Origin: Candidatus Dormiibacterota bacterium
Lineage (GTDB): Bacteria; Chloroflexota; Dormibacteria; UBA8260
Assembly (NCBI GenBank): GCA_955652455.1
Contig: CATPBU010000246.1
Location: forward strand, 1 to 7,759
DNA: 7,759 bases
Reading direction: 5' to 3'
Below the pieces are notes generated by a model. It did not search any database and was not told where the DNA came from. It was given only the letters and a program-made list of their open reading frames with translations. The first letter of the stretch is position 1. Each line of letters opens with the position of its first letter. Made by a program: the position numbers and the translations under genes. Of the stretch, positions 1-7,745 are shown one piece after another.

Positions 1-206
1 ACCTGGATGACGGCGGTCACCTGCGAGTCACGCGGGTCCTCGCCCGTGACGATCTCGCCCTCGAAGTCGCGGAAGTGTCCGCGCACCTTGCTCACCATCA
101 TGTGCGGGGCTGGGAAAGAGACGTCGGAGTGCACCTGGCCGATGGCCCAGCGGCCCGCGATGTACCCGGGGATCTCAGTGGTGGTGGGGGCGGCGGGGGT
201 GGTCAT
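1..206 (-). CDS. YceI family protein (polyisoprenoid-binding-like), N-terminal part, cut by window edge
   Basis: Only the first 68 residues are in the window; the family is usually about 170-190 residues, so roughly 110 more should lie to the left. The visible part follows the YceI start pattern: YIAGRWAIGQVHSDVSF at residues 15-31, then HMMVSKVRGHFRDFEGEIV at 35-53. The family fold is a lipocalin-like barrel that binds long isoprenoid chains. Secreted members exist, but this one has no signal peptide, so it is probably cytoplasmic. The usual D-P in the 'AIDPVHS' position is G-Q here (residues 23-24), a modest departure. The start is supported by a strong Shine-Dalgarno AAAGGAG at 219-213, seven bases-scale upstream of the ATG at 206-204. 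It diverges from a MarR-family regulator, a common arrangement in which the regulator controls the YceI gene. Family assignment is firm; biological role is not. Confidence 0.88.
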   Translation of the reverse strand, partial: MTTPAAPTTTEIPGYIAGRWAIGQVHSDVSFPAPHMMVSKVRGHFRDFEGEIVTGEDPRDSQVTAVIQ

Positions 207-225
207 CCTGGTCTCCTTTGAGAGC

Positions 226-237
226 TTGAACGCTCAA
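226..237. promoter_or_regulatory. Putative MarR operator, copy 1 (TTGA-N4-TCAA)
   Basis: The sequence TTGAACGCTCAA is a perfect inverted repeat of 4-bp arms with a 4-bp spacer. It lies just downstream of the predicted yceI transcription start and just upstream of its Shine-Dalgarno, where a bound regulator would act as a roadblock. MarR dimers bind short palindromes next to their own gene. That this MarR binds here is inferred from position and from the second copy. Confidence 0.6.
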
Positions 238-249
238 CTGTTGCTGGAG

Positions 250-278
250 ACACTATCACCAACTACTTGAGATGTCAA
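250..278 (-). promoter_or_regulatory. Predicted yceI promoter (-35 TTGACA, -10 TAGTGT)
   Basis: On the minus strand TTGACA (278-273, a perfect consensus -35) is followed after 17 bp by TAGTGT (255-250). Transcription would start near 243, giving a leader of about 37 nt that contains the Shine-Dalgarno of the YceI gene. The -35 lies inside operator copy 2. Confidence 0.6.
267..278. promoter_or_regulatory. Putative MarR operator, copy 2 (TTGA-N4-TCAA)
   Basis: The sequence TTGAGATGTCAA has the same arms as copy 1 with a different 4-bp spacer. It coincides with the predicted -35 boxes of both divergent promoters, so a single bound dimer could block both genes. The centre-to-centre distance to copy 1 is 41 bp. 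Confidence 0.62.
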
Positions 279-295
279 ACTTTTCTGGGTACACT
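267..295 (+). promoter_or_regulatory. Predicted marR promoter (-35 TTGAGA, -10 TACACT), leaderless
   Basis: TTGAGA (267-272) and TACACT (290-295) are separated by 17 bp. The -10 ends six bases before the ATG at 302, so transcription should begin at or next to the start codon, producing a leaderless mRNA; no Shine-Dalgarno is visible. An upstream match, TTGAAC (226-231) with GACACT (249-254), also spaced 17 bp, could be a second, weaker start. Confidence 0.6.
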
Positions 296-301
296 ATCCA
301 C

Positions 302-796
302 ATGGCAACTGCGACCTCCCCGAAATGGCTCACCGACGAGGAGCGGCGCACCTGGCGGGCGTTCGCGCGCTCCTCTCGGCTGCTTTTCGCCCAGCTCGAG
401 CGCGACCTGTCGCGCGACGCCGGCATGGCTCCGGGGGCCTACGAGCTTCTCGTCATCCTCTCCGAAGCGCCCGGGCGCGCCATGCGTATGAACGAGCTGG
501 CCGAGGCCACCCTCACCTCCCCGAGCCGGATCACCCACGCGGTCGAGCGGTTGGTCGATCTCGGCTGGGTGGAGCGCACCACCTGCCCCAGCGATCGCCG
601 CGGCTGGCTCGCGGTGCTCACCGAGGCCGGTCATGCTGCGCTGGAGGCCACCGCGCCACGGCACGTCGAGCATCTCCGCGCACACCTGTTCGATGGCCTG
701 TCGAAGGAGGACGCCGCCGAGCTGAGGCGGATCTGCGAGAGCATCCTCGCGCGGCTTCCCAACGGCGGCTCCGCCGGGGGTTGCCCGGGAGCGTAG
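302..796 (+). CDS. MarR family winged-helix transcriptional regulator
   Basis: This 164-residue protein has the standard MarR length and layout: an N-terminal dimerisation helix (about 8-40, WLTDEERRTWRAFARSSRLL), a winged helix (about 45-115) with recognition helix around 73-90 (SPSRITHAVERLVDLGWV), the DRRG wing at 98-101, and a C-terminal dimerisation helix (about 117-152). The family binds palindromic operators as dimers and is released by small phenolic or oxidising ligands. C95, C144 and C161 are present, but no known redox-sensing arrangement is evident. I chose the ATG at 302 rather than the in-frame ATG at 272, because homology begins at 302 and the predicted promoter would start transcription there. 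The gene diverges from the YceI gene and is probably autoregulated through the two TTGA-N4-TCAA sites. The inducing ligand is unknown. Confidence 0.93.
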   Translation: MATATSPKWLTDEERRTWRAFARSSRLLFAQLERDLSRDAGMAPGAYELLVILSEAPGRAMRMNELAEATLTSPSRITHAVERLVDLGWVERTTCPSDRRGWLAVLTEAGHAALEATAPRHVEHLRAHLFDGLSKEDAAELRRICESILARLPNGGSAGGCPGA

Positions 797-869
797 CCGG
801 CGCGGCGGCTCAACCGGGCTGACAGCAGGCTGCGTTCGGCGCCCGCGCGGTCACGTATCGTCGCCGTCG

Positions 870-1544
870 ATGCCCGACAGCGCCACACCATCGACGGTGG
901 AGAACCGCCCCCTGCTCGAATCCCGCTGGCCGGCGACGCTTGCGGTCGTGGCGGCCATCGGGTTGTACGTCACCCTGCCCGACACACTTCTTCTCGGACC
1001 GCGCTGGATCCTGCCCGCGCTCGAGGGCGCGATCCTGGTACCGCTCATCGTGGCCCGACCCCACCGGCACGCCGGGGAGGCCGGCCCCGCCCGACTGGCG
1101 GCCATCGTGCTCATCGCCCTCGCCAACGTGGGCAACGTCGGCTCGCTGGTGCTCCTGATTCACAACCTGTTCATCCACGGAGGCGGGATCACTGGGCGCA
1201 CCCTGGTTATCGCTGCGATCGAGATCTACCTGACCAACGTCATCATCTTCGGGCTCTGGTACTGGGAGCTCGACGGCGGTGGACCGGCGCGGCGCCTCGC
1301 TGAGGATCCTCTGCTTCCCGACTTCCTTTACCCGCAGATGAACACGCCCAACCGCGCGCCGCCCGGATGGCGACCCCACTTCCTGGATTACCTCTATGTG
1401 TCGCTGACCAACGCGACCGCCTTCAGCCCGACCGACACCATGCCGTTGACGCACCTGGCCAAGATCCTCATGGGTCTCCAGTCGCTCGCCTCGCTGCTCA
1501 CCGTCGCGCTGGTGGCGGGCCGCGCGGTCAACATCCTCAACTGA
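870..1544 (+). CDS. Uncharacterised multi-pass membrane protein with pore-loop-like C-terminal segment
   Basis: The 224-residue protein has about five hydrophobic helices, near residues 21-42, 45-62, 76-100, 110-132 and 196-221. Between the last two is a semi-hydrophobic segment, FLDYLYVSLTNATAFSPTD (171-189), followed by MPL. Its spacing resembles the pore helix and filter loop before the last helix of two-helix ion channels (aromatic, then TxxT-hydrophobic-aromatic-G-D-x-x-P), but the filter glycines are replaced (TATAFSPTD). It also recalls DUF1345-type membrane proteins; I cannot confirm the family. There is no clear Shine-Dalgarno. A possible -10 TATCGT at 856-861 lies eight bases before the ATG, with only a weak -35. 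The stop is 4 nt before the WYL regulator start, so the two are probably co-transcribed and translationally coupled. Function is unknown; transport or sensing is a guess from the topology. Confidence 0.8.
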   Translation: MPDSATPSTVENRPLLESRWPATLAVVAAIGLYVTLPDTLLLGPRWILPALEGAILVPLIVARPHRHAGEAGPARLAAIVLIALANVGNVGSLVLLIHNLFIHGGGITGRTLVIAAIEIYLTNVIIFGLWYWELDGGGPARRLAEDPLLPDFLYPQMNTPNRAPPGWRPHFLDYLYVSLTNATAFSPTDTMPLTHLAKILMGLQSLASLLTVALVAGRAVNILN

Positions 1545-1548
1545 GACG

Positions 1549-2565
1549 ATGAGCCAGCGCTACGAAAGCGGCGAGAAGTTTCTCCGCGTCATCCAGCTCT
1601 TCCAGCGACTGTCCGACACGCAGACCGGCCTCACGACCCGCCAGCTTGCCGACCAGCTCGAGGTGACCACGCGGACGGTGCAGCGCTACCTCAGCACGCT
1701 GCGGGACAGCGCCGGCATCGACATCGAGGAGGTGGACGGCCGTTTCCGCATCGGCTCGCGCAGCCGCCTTCCCGCCATGCAGCTCGACCACTACCAGGCC
1801 ACCGAACTCCTGCTTGCGGTGCGCGCCATGCAGCAGATGCGCTCCGAGCAGCAGCCGGCACTGATCGGCGCACTGGCACAGCTTGCGCGCGCTTTGAGCG
1901 TTCCCGTGGTGACCCGTTACCTCCAGGGGTTGATCGCCGCGGCAGAGCGGCGACCGGCCGGTGGTCAGCGCCACCATGTCGAGCGCGTGTTCGTCGACGG
2001 CTTCGTGCTGCGCCGCTGCGTCGAGGTCACCTACCGCGACGCGGAGGGCCGTGAGACGAAGCGCGTGTTGCGACCGTACTTTCTCGAACCGCGCGCGGAG
2101 AGTCGCACCCTCTACATCTTCGCCCACGACGACCTCTCCGATGAGGTGCGGCCATTTCGGATTGATCGCGTCCGGGACGCGCGGCTGTTGACCGACACGT
2201 TCACGGTCCCGGATGACTTCGACATCGACGCGGTGGTCAGCGGGTCGTGGGGCATCTGGCAGGCGCCGGGGCAGGACGACGTCCACCTCCGCTTCGACCG
2301 CGCCATCGGGGAGCGCGCACGCGAAGCGCTCGGCCATCGCGCTGCCGAGGTGAAGGAGCGCGACGACGGCGACATCGATGTCCACATCCGGGTGGCGAGC
2401 GAGGTCGAGATGCGCTCTTGGGTGCTTGGCTGGGGCGGGTCCGTCGAGGTCATGGCTCCGCCGTCGCTGCGTGAGCACGTCGCGTCGACACTGCGCCAGG
2501 GCGCTGCGCGATACACGGCGCGCGTCACAATACCGCCGACCGTCCCACCGGGAGGTAGACAGTGA
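1549..2565 (+). CDS. HTH / WYL / WCX-domain transcriptional regulator
   Basis: This 338-residue protein has the normal three-part layout of the family. An N-terminal DeoR-like helix-turn-helix (about 8-66) has recognition region LTTRQLADQLEVTTRTVQRY at 28-47. The WYL domain spans about 143-215, with LRPYFLEP at 174-181 and FRIDRV at 203-208. A WCX-type C-terminal domain spans about 243-324 (VHLRFD at 245-250). WYL regulators are homodimers thought to sense nucleotide or nucleic-acid ligands and can activate or repress. The name-giving W-Y-L triplet reads L-Y-I here (188-190, within TLYIFAHD), a conservative change. The gene begins 4 nt after the membrane-protein stop, and its stop overlaps the GTG of the M20 amidohydrolase, so it likely controls this operon. 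Its operator was not identified. Confidence 0.92.
   Translation: MSQRYESGEKFLRVIQLFQRLSDTQTGLTTRQLADQLEVTTRTVQRYLSTLRDSAGIDIEEVDGRFRIGSRSRLPAMQLDHYQATELLLAVRAMQQMRSEQQPALIGALAQLARALSVPVVTRYLQGLIAAAERRPAGGQRHHVERVFVDGFVLRRCVEVTYRDAEGRETKRVLRPYFLEPRAESRTLYIFAHDDLSDEVRPFRIDRVRDARLLTDTFTVPDDFDIDAVVSGSWGIWQAPGQDDVHLRFDRAIGERAREALGHRAAEVKERDDGDIDVHIRVASEVEMRSWVLGWGGSVEVMAPPSLREHVASTLRQGAARYTARVTIPPTVPPGGRQ
2550..2556 (+). promoter_or_regulatory. Ribosome binding site of the M20 amidohydrolase gene
   Basis: GGGAGGT lies five bases before the GTG at 2562 and inside the last codons of the WYL regulator. It fixes the unusual GTG start, which overlaps the upstream TGA (GTGA), and implies translational coupling or re-initiation. 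Confidence 0.8.
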
Positions 2566-3782
2566 GCGTCGCAGCCAACGCCGTCGCCGATCGCATCCAA
2601 GCAGTTCTCACAGAGCAGCGAACCGAGCTGCGCCACGTGTCGCTCGACATCCACTCGCACCCGGAGACGGCTTTTGAGGAGACACGTGCGTGCGCGACAC
2701 TGTGCGGTCTGCTCAAGGCGCATGGCTTCGACGTGCGCCGCGACGTGTCGGGAATGAACACCGCGTTTGTTGCCGACGCGCAGAGCGGCACTGGCGGCGC
2801 GCGAGTCGCGTTCGTCTGCGAATACGACGCGCTGCGCGGTTTGGGACATGCGTGTGGACACAACCTGATCGGCACCGCCAGTGTGGCAGCGGGCATCGCC
2901 TTGCTCGACGCACTGCGCAACAGCGGCATCTCCGGCGACGTCCGCGTCGTCGGCAGCCCTGCCGAGGAGGGCGGCGGCGGCAAGATCCCGCTCGTCAGTG
3001 ACGGTGTCTTCGACGACTGCGACGCCGCCCTGATCCTCCACCCCACCGACCGCACCATGGCTGTCATGTGGGCCCTCGCCTGTACAAACTGGAGGTGGAC
3101 GTTCACCGGCCTCGCTGCCCATGCCGCCGGTGACCCTGACAAGGGCTTGAACGCGCTTGATGCCTTCGTGCATGCGTACACCGGAATCTCGCTGTGGCGG
3201 CAACAGTTGCGCGAAGGCGCCCGCGTTCACGGCTTCATCGCGGAGGGCGGGACGTCGCCGAACATCATCCCGGAGCGCACCAGCGGCGAATTCATCACCA
3301 GGGCGCGGGAGGCCGCGTATCTCGACGAGATGAATGTCCGCTTCCAGGCCATCTTCGAAGCGGCGGCAGCCGCGACAGGCTGCTCGTTGGAGCTGGTCCA
3401 GGAGTCCACCTACAAGGACCTGCGCTCCAACCGCGTCCTCGCCGAACGCGGCCACCGGCACCTCGCGGAAGTCGGGCTGGCCCCGGCCGTCGTCACTCCC
3501 TGGGAACGAGTCGGGTCAACAGACGTCGGCGACGTCTCCTACGCCTGCCCGACCATCCATCCCACGGTGGCCATCACCCACGAGGGGGTGTTCTGCCACA
3601 CACACGAGTTCCGCGAGGCCGCCGCGACCGAGCATGCCCACGACGTCATGCTCAAGGGCGCGGCGGCGCTCGCTCTCACCGCGGCCGACGTCATCACCGA
3701 CTCCGAGATTCGTCGCGCTGTGCGTACGTCCTTTGCGGCCGAGCCGTGGCGCCGCAAGCAGTGGCAGGGCTCAAGCGGCTGA
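2562..3782 (+). CDS. M20 family metal-dependent amidohydrolase / dipeptidase (M20D, PM20D2- or AbgB-like)
   Basis: This 406-residue protein is full length for the M20D amidohydrolases, which use a two-metal centre to split amide bonds of N-acyl amino acids, dipeptides or aminobenzoyl-glutamate. Visible signatures: DIHSHPETAFEE (29-40), EYDALRGLGHACGHN (87-101) with metal ligands C98 and H100, SPAEEGGGGK (132-141) with the E135-E136 pair, H160 in LILHP, H187 in AAHAAG at the inserted dimerisation domain, NIIPE (234-238), and the C-terminal CHTHEF (345-350) carrying the last histidine ligand. All expected ligands are present, so it should be active. The EYDALRGLGHACGHN form is closest to PM20D2/AbgB-like enzymes. 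There is no signal peptide, so it acts in the cytoplasm. It is the last gene of the membrane protein-WYL operon. The substrate cannot be deduced from sequence alone. Confidence 0.93.
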   Translation: MSVAANAVADRIQAVLTEQRTELRHVSLDIHSHPETAFEETRACATLCGLLKAHGFDVRRDVSGMNTAFVADAQSGTGGARVAFVCEYDALRGLGHACGHNLIGTASVAAGIALLDALRNSGISGDVRVVGSPAEEGGGGKIPLVSDGVFDDCDAALILHPTDRTMAVMWALACTNWRWTFTGLAAHAAGDPDKGLNALDAFVHAYTGISLWRQQLREGARVHGFIAEGGTSPNIIPERTSGEFITRAREAAYLDEMNVRFQAIFEAAAAATGCSLELVQESTYKDLRSNRVLAERGHRHLAEVGLAPAVVTPWERVGSTDVGDVSYACPTIHPTVAITHEGVFCHTHEFREAAATEHAHDVMLKGAAALALTAADVITDSEIRRAVRTSFAAEPWRRKQWQGSSG

Positions 3783-3817
3783 CGCGCCTTGGAAGTTTGT
3801 CCATGCTGACGATCGGG

Positions 3818-3823
3818 TACTGT
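3818..3823 (+). promoter_or_regulatory. Predicted -10 element of msrB (TACTGT), leaderless
   Basis: TACTGT ends six bases before the msrB ATG, the same distance as in the marR promoter. No Shine-Dalgarno precedes the ATG within the 47-bp gap after the amidohydrolase stop. Transcription would start at the ATG. No convincing -35 hexamer is present at the usual distance, so confidence is moderate. Confidence 0.45.
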
Positions 3824-3829
3824 TGGGGC

Positions 3830-4273
<444 letters not shown>

Positions 4274-4336
4274 GAGGCCGCCGCCAATCAACGCCTCACC
4301 GATCCCACGCCGCGATCCACCGATCGGCGACGCTGC

Positions 4337-5350
4337 TTAGGCGGCGGTCGCTACCAACGTTGCCGTCGGCTCGGTTGGCAGCAATCGCTCAACTGTGAAC
4401 GATGTCGCCTCGAGCATGCTGCGAAACTCCTGCTCGGTTCTCTCGCGCGCGCCGAACAGCACGAACATATTGATGTCGTACAGGAACCTATTGAGCTCGG
4501 CCGGTTCGTCGATCGCGCGCGCCGGCATCACCGCGTCGATGACGAGCAACACGGTCCCGAGAGCCATGGCACGGCGGCAGACGCCGACGATCTCCGCTGC
4601 CCGGTCGTCAGGCCAGTCGTGCAGGATGTTCCGAAGGATGTAGACATCGCCACCCACGGGGACCGATTCGAAGAACGATCCGGCCACCACAGTGCAGCGG
4701 CTCTCCACGCCTCGGGCGCGAAGATACGCAGGAGCGTCTGCGAGGCCGGCGGGAAGGTCGAACAGCGTGCCCCGAGCCTGCGGGTGTGCGTGCAGGATGC
4801 CGGCCAGCATGGCGCCGTTGCCGCCCCCGACGTCAATGACGTGAGCAGCGCGCGAAAAGTCAAAGCTGTGCAGCAGCCGAGGTACGAAGATCTCCGCCTG
4901 CCCCGACATGAAGGAGTTGAACCGGGCGGCCACCGCAGGGTCGTCCGCCGCCTCCTGCCAGAAGGTCTTTCCCTCCGCGAGCTCGTACGGAATGGCACCG
5001 GCTCTGACACCGCGCGGGAGTTCACCCCACGCCCTCCACCAGCTTTCCTCGCCGAGACCGATGGCGGTGTTTCGCAAGCTGCCAGGAACGTCCCTGCGGA
5101 GCAGGTTGCCCATCTCGGTGTTGGAGAAACGGCCGTCCTCCGCCTCGGCGAGCAACCCCAGAGCTGCCAGCGATTGCATGAGGCGCTGCAGCAGCGCCGG
5201 CTCCACCTGGACGCGGGCCGCGAGCACGGACGACAGCAGCGGTTCGCCGGCAAGCTCGTCACAGATAGCGAGCATCGCTGCGGTGCGGATGATCTGGGTC
5301 GCCCGGTAGCCAAGGATCATCGCGTAAAGCCGCTCGCCCGATTCCATCAT
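4337..5350 (-). CDS. SAM-dependent O-methyltransferase, COMT / hydroxyneurosporene-methyltransferase type
   Basis: The 337-residue protein has the two-part layout of the PF00891 family. An N-terminal winged-helix dimerisation domain (about 8-95) includes LLQRLMQSLAALGLL (53-67). A Rossmann methyltransferase domain follows, with SAM-binding VIDVGGGNG (171-179), FDLP (197-200) and LRNILHDWPDDRA (239-251). H244 occupies the catalytic histidine position, and GARERTEQEF (300-309) holds a likely active-site acidic residue (E303). Such enzymes methylate hydroxyl groups of aromatic or polyketide-like small molecules; the acceptor is not predictable and no biosynthetic cluster surrounds it. There is no Shine-Dalgarno. 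Two consecutive ATGs (5350 and 5347) are possible; the predicted -10 placement favours the second, which would remove one residue. It converges on msrB and diverges from the aldo-keto reductase gene. Confidence 0.9.
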   Translation of the reverse strand: MMESGERLYAMILGYRATQIIRTAAMLAICDELAGEPLLSSVLAARVQVEPALLQRLMQSLAALGLLAEAEDGRFSNTEMGNLLRRDVPGSLRNTAIGLGEESWWRAWGELPRGVRAGAIPYELAEGKTFWQEAADDPAVAARFNSFMSGQAEIFVPRLLHSFDFSRAAHVIDVGGGNGAMLAGILHAHPQARGTLFDLPAGLADAPAYLRARGVESRCTVVAGSFFESVPVGGDVYILRNILHDWPDDRAAEIVGVCRRAMALGTVLLVIDAVMPARAIDEPAELNRFLYDINMFVLFGARERTEQEFRSMLEATSFTVERLLPTEPTATLVATAA

Positions 5351-5354
5351 CCGG

Positions 5355-5383
5355 ATTATTGATTGCCGGGCGCGGGATGCGAA
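5355..5383 (-). promoter_or_regulatory. Predicted methyltransferase-gene promoter (-35 TTCGCA, -10 AATAAT)
   Basis: On the minus strand TTCGCA (5383-5378, four of six consensus bases) is followed after 17 bp by AATAAT (5360-5355, five of six). The transcription start would fall about at the double ATG, implying a leaderless or nearly leaderless transcript beginning translation at 5347 or 5350. Confidence 0.5.
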
Positions 5384-5429
5384 CGCGTGGTGTAGAGAGC
5401 TAGCCTTGGGAGCGGGGCAAACACGGGTG

Positions 5430-5434
5430 AGGAG
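5430..5434 (+). promoter_or_regulatory. Ribosome binding site of the aldo-keto reductase gene
   Basis: AGGAG (within GGTGAGGAG, 5426-5434) lies eight bases before the ATG at 5443 and supports that start. No confident promoter was recognised in the 92-bp gap shared with the divergent methyltransferase gene. Confidence 0.75.
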
Positions 5435-5442
5435 TCAGGCAC

Positions 5443-6400
<958 letters not shown>

Positions 6401-6411
<11 letters not shown>

Positions 6412-7309
6412 GGCTACCTTCCTCTGGTCCGCCATTGAACCGAGCCGAGACCACCTCTGCAACGCCGGTGAGCTCCATGTCTGGAAAGCGCCTCCGCAGC
6501 TCAGTGGCATCGAAGCTCATGTCGATGCTGTCGAAGGCAATGCCAGCCTGGATCATGCCCGCGACGTCCGGTTTGAAGGGCCTCATCAGCTGCCGCGAAA
6601 GCCGCATGACGGGCACTGGGAGGTATCGCACCGTGGCGTTGCGACCGCACGCGACCTCGATCTGCTTGACGAGTTGATTGAAGGTCAGGTTGTCAGGTCC
6701 GCCGAAGTTGACCACAGCACCGACCATGTCGCGACCGCGCAACGCGCGCTCGACAATGGCGGCGACGTCGCGCTCAGAGCTGAAGTTGACGGGGTTGTCG
6801 CCCCTGCCGAACACCGTTGTCTTCCCCTTCTTCGCGATGGGATCGCCGACGATCCCCGCCCAGAGGCTCATGAAGGCAGTGGGCCGCACGATCGACCACT
6901 CGAGGCGGCTCGCGCGGACGGCCTCCTCGGCAGCGTGCTTCATCCGAGCGAGCTCCATCGGGTGATCAGGGCGGGCATCGTGCATGGATACCAGCACGAA
7001 GCGGCGAACACCCGCGGTCTGTGCCGCCCCGATCAGGTTGACGTTGCCTTCGAAGTCCACCGCCCGGGGGCCGAGCCCGCCGGGTCCGAAGCCGGTCACC
7101 GCCGAGATCACCGCATCAACGTTCTCCATAGCGGCGTCCAGGGACTTCCGGTCGCGGACATCGCCTTGCGCGAACTCCAGCGTGTTACCCAGTCGCTGCC
7201 GGGCGCGGATGGGGTTGCGCGTCAGCACCCGGACGTGGCTGCCACCGGCTGTGAGGCGAGGGATCAGCTCGGTCCCGAGATGACCGGTGCCACCTGCGAC
7301 GAGGATCAC
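6401..7309 (-). CDS. NmrA-type atypical short-chain dehydrogenase / NAD(P)-binding protein
   Basis: The 302-residue protein begins with a Rossmann strand and dinucleotide motif, [12 protein letters not shown] (1-12), with the glycines at 6, 9 and 12. It continues with LTRNP (29-33), the adenine-side acid in QGDVRD (48-53), VISAVTG (67-73), VLVSMHDA (105-112) and an NmrA-like C-terminal half. The usual YxxxK pair is incomplete: K124 is present but the Tyr position is Leu (L120), as in the atypical NmrA/HSCARG group that reduce quinones or only sense NAD(P)H. The start is the GTG at 7309-7307, overlapping the TGA of the upstream SnoaL-like gene in a GTGA. The open frame extends 59 more codons, but those are the other reading frame of that gene and Arg-rich. 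The 3' end overlaps the aldo-keto reductase gene by 11 bp. Specific substrate is unknown. Confidence 0.92.
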
Positions 7310-7716
7310 CGGCGCACCACCTGGTCGCGCACCGCGACGTCGACGCCGGCGTCGTTCTCGTCGACGGGCTCGAGGTAGAAGCGAGCCGAGCGGATCACGC
7401 CGTCGCCTACGCTGAACAGGATGCAGCCGCGCATGCGATGGGCAGTCCCGTCTCGCCGCGTCCCACGCATCTCCCATTCCGACCACACCGTGTTGCCGTC
7501 GACCGCACTTCGCGTGATCTCGGCTCGAACATCGGGAACGGCGGTGAAGATCTGATCCCAGTTCCGGCGCACCTGGTCGCGGCCCCGAAACCCCCGGGCG
7601 GGGTGCACCGGTGTCTCGTTCTCATAGTCCTCGGCAAAGCACGCCACCAGTTCGTCGAGGTCGTGCTGGTTGGTGGCCTCGAGCAGCCTCTCCACGGTCG
7701 TCCTGGGCCCGTCCAT
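7306..7716 (-). CDS. SnoaL / NTF2-like family protein
   Basis: This 136-residue protein matches small SnoaL-like cone-fold proteins. A first helix (about 6-16) leads to NQHDLDELVACFAEDYENETP (16-36). GRDQVRRNWDQIFTAVPDVR (45-64) is the family's typical second block, followed by strands VWSEWEMRGTRRDG (77-90), MRGCILFSV (95-103) and IRSARFYLEPV (108-118). Members are isomerases, cyclases or ligand-binding proteins of small hydrophobic molecules, or have no known activity; none can be assigned here. The ATG at 7716 is preceded at eight bases by AAAGGA (7730-7725). Its stop overlaps the start of the NmrA-type gene, so the two form a translationally coupled pair and may act on the same compound. 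There is no signal peptide. Confidence 0.9.
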   Translation of the reverse strand: MDGPRTTVERLLEATNQHDLDELVACFAEDYENETPVHPARGFRGRDQVRRNWDQIFTAVPDVRAEITRSAVDGNTVWSEWEMRGTRRDGTAHRMRGCILFSVGDGVIRSARFYLEPVDENDAGVDVAVRDQVVRR

Positions 7717-7739
7717 CTCTCGAATCCTTTCATTCCAGT

Positions 7740-7745
7740 AGACTA
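7740..7745 (-). promoter_or_regulatory. Possible -10 element (TAGTCT) of the SnoaL-NmrA operon
   Basis: TAGTCT on the minus strand would start transcription near 7733 and give a leader of about 17 nt containing the AAAGGA ribosome binding site. The matching -35 would lie beyond the right edge, so the promoter cannot be completed. Overlapping TAG-TT-CTA-G-T-CTA short repeats cover it (7740-7752). Confidence 0.3.

Larger units (their letters stand above)
226..301. repeat. Tandem imperfect 41-bp repeat in the yceI/marR intergenic region
   Basis: Positions 226-261 and 267-302 align at an exact 41-bp offset with 24 of 36 bases identical. The conserved blocks are TTGA, TCAA, CTGG and ACACTATC; the 4-bp spacer inside the palindrome is entirely different. 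Conservation of the half-sites and of the ACACTATC box, but not of the spacer, argues for selection on protein contacts rather than for a recent duplication. A 41-bp offset is about four helical turns, so both copies would face the same side of the DNA. Confidence 0.75.

Noticed and set aside
272..301. Upstream ATG start for the MarR protein, adding ten residues
   Set aside because: It lies inside the predicted operator and promoter, has no ribosome site, and the extra residues are not part of the usual MarR start.
1537..2478. 313-codon open frame on the minus strand
   Set aside because: It is the mirror of the WYL regulator and has no domain or ribosome site.
2112..3461. 449-codon open frame on the minus strand
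   Set aside because: It is antisense to the well-supported WYL and M20 genes, and its translation shows no recognisable domain; long shadows are expected in GC-rich coding DNA.
3194..3829. A 212-codon in-frame extension upstream of msrB on the plus strand
   Set aside because: It is Arg/Pro/His-rich, matches no family and lies wholly over the amidohydrolase gene in another frame; MsrB homology starts at 3830.
7310..7486. 59-codon N-terminal extension of the NmrA-type protein
   Set aside because: The extension is an Arg-rich alternate-frame reading of the SnoaL-like gene; the Rossmann fold begins exactly at the GTG at 7309, which overlaps the upstream stop.
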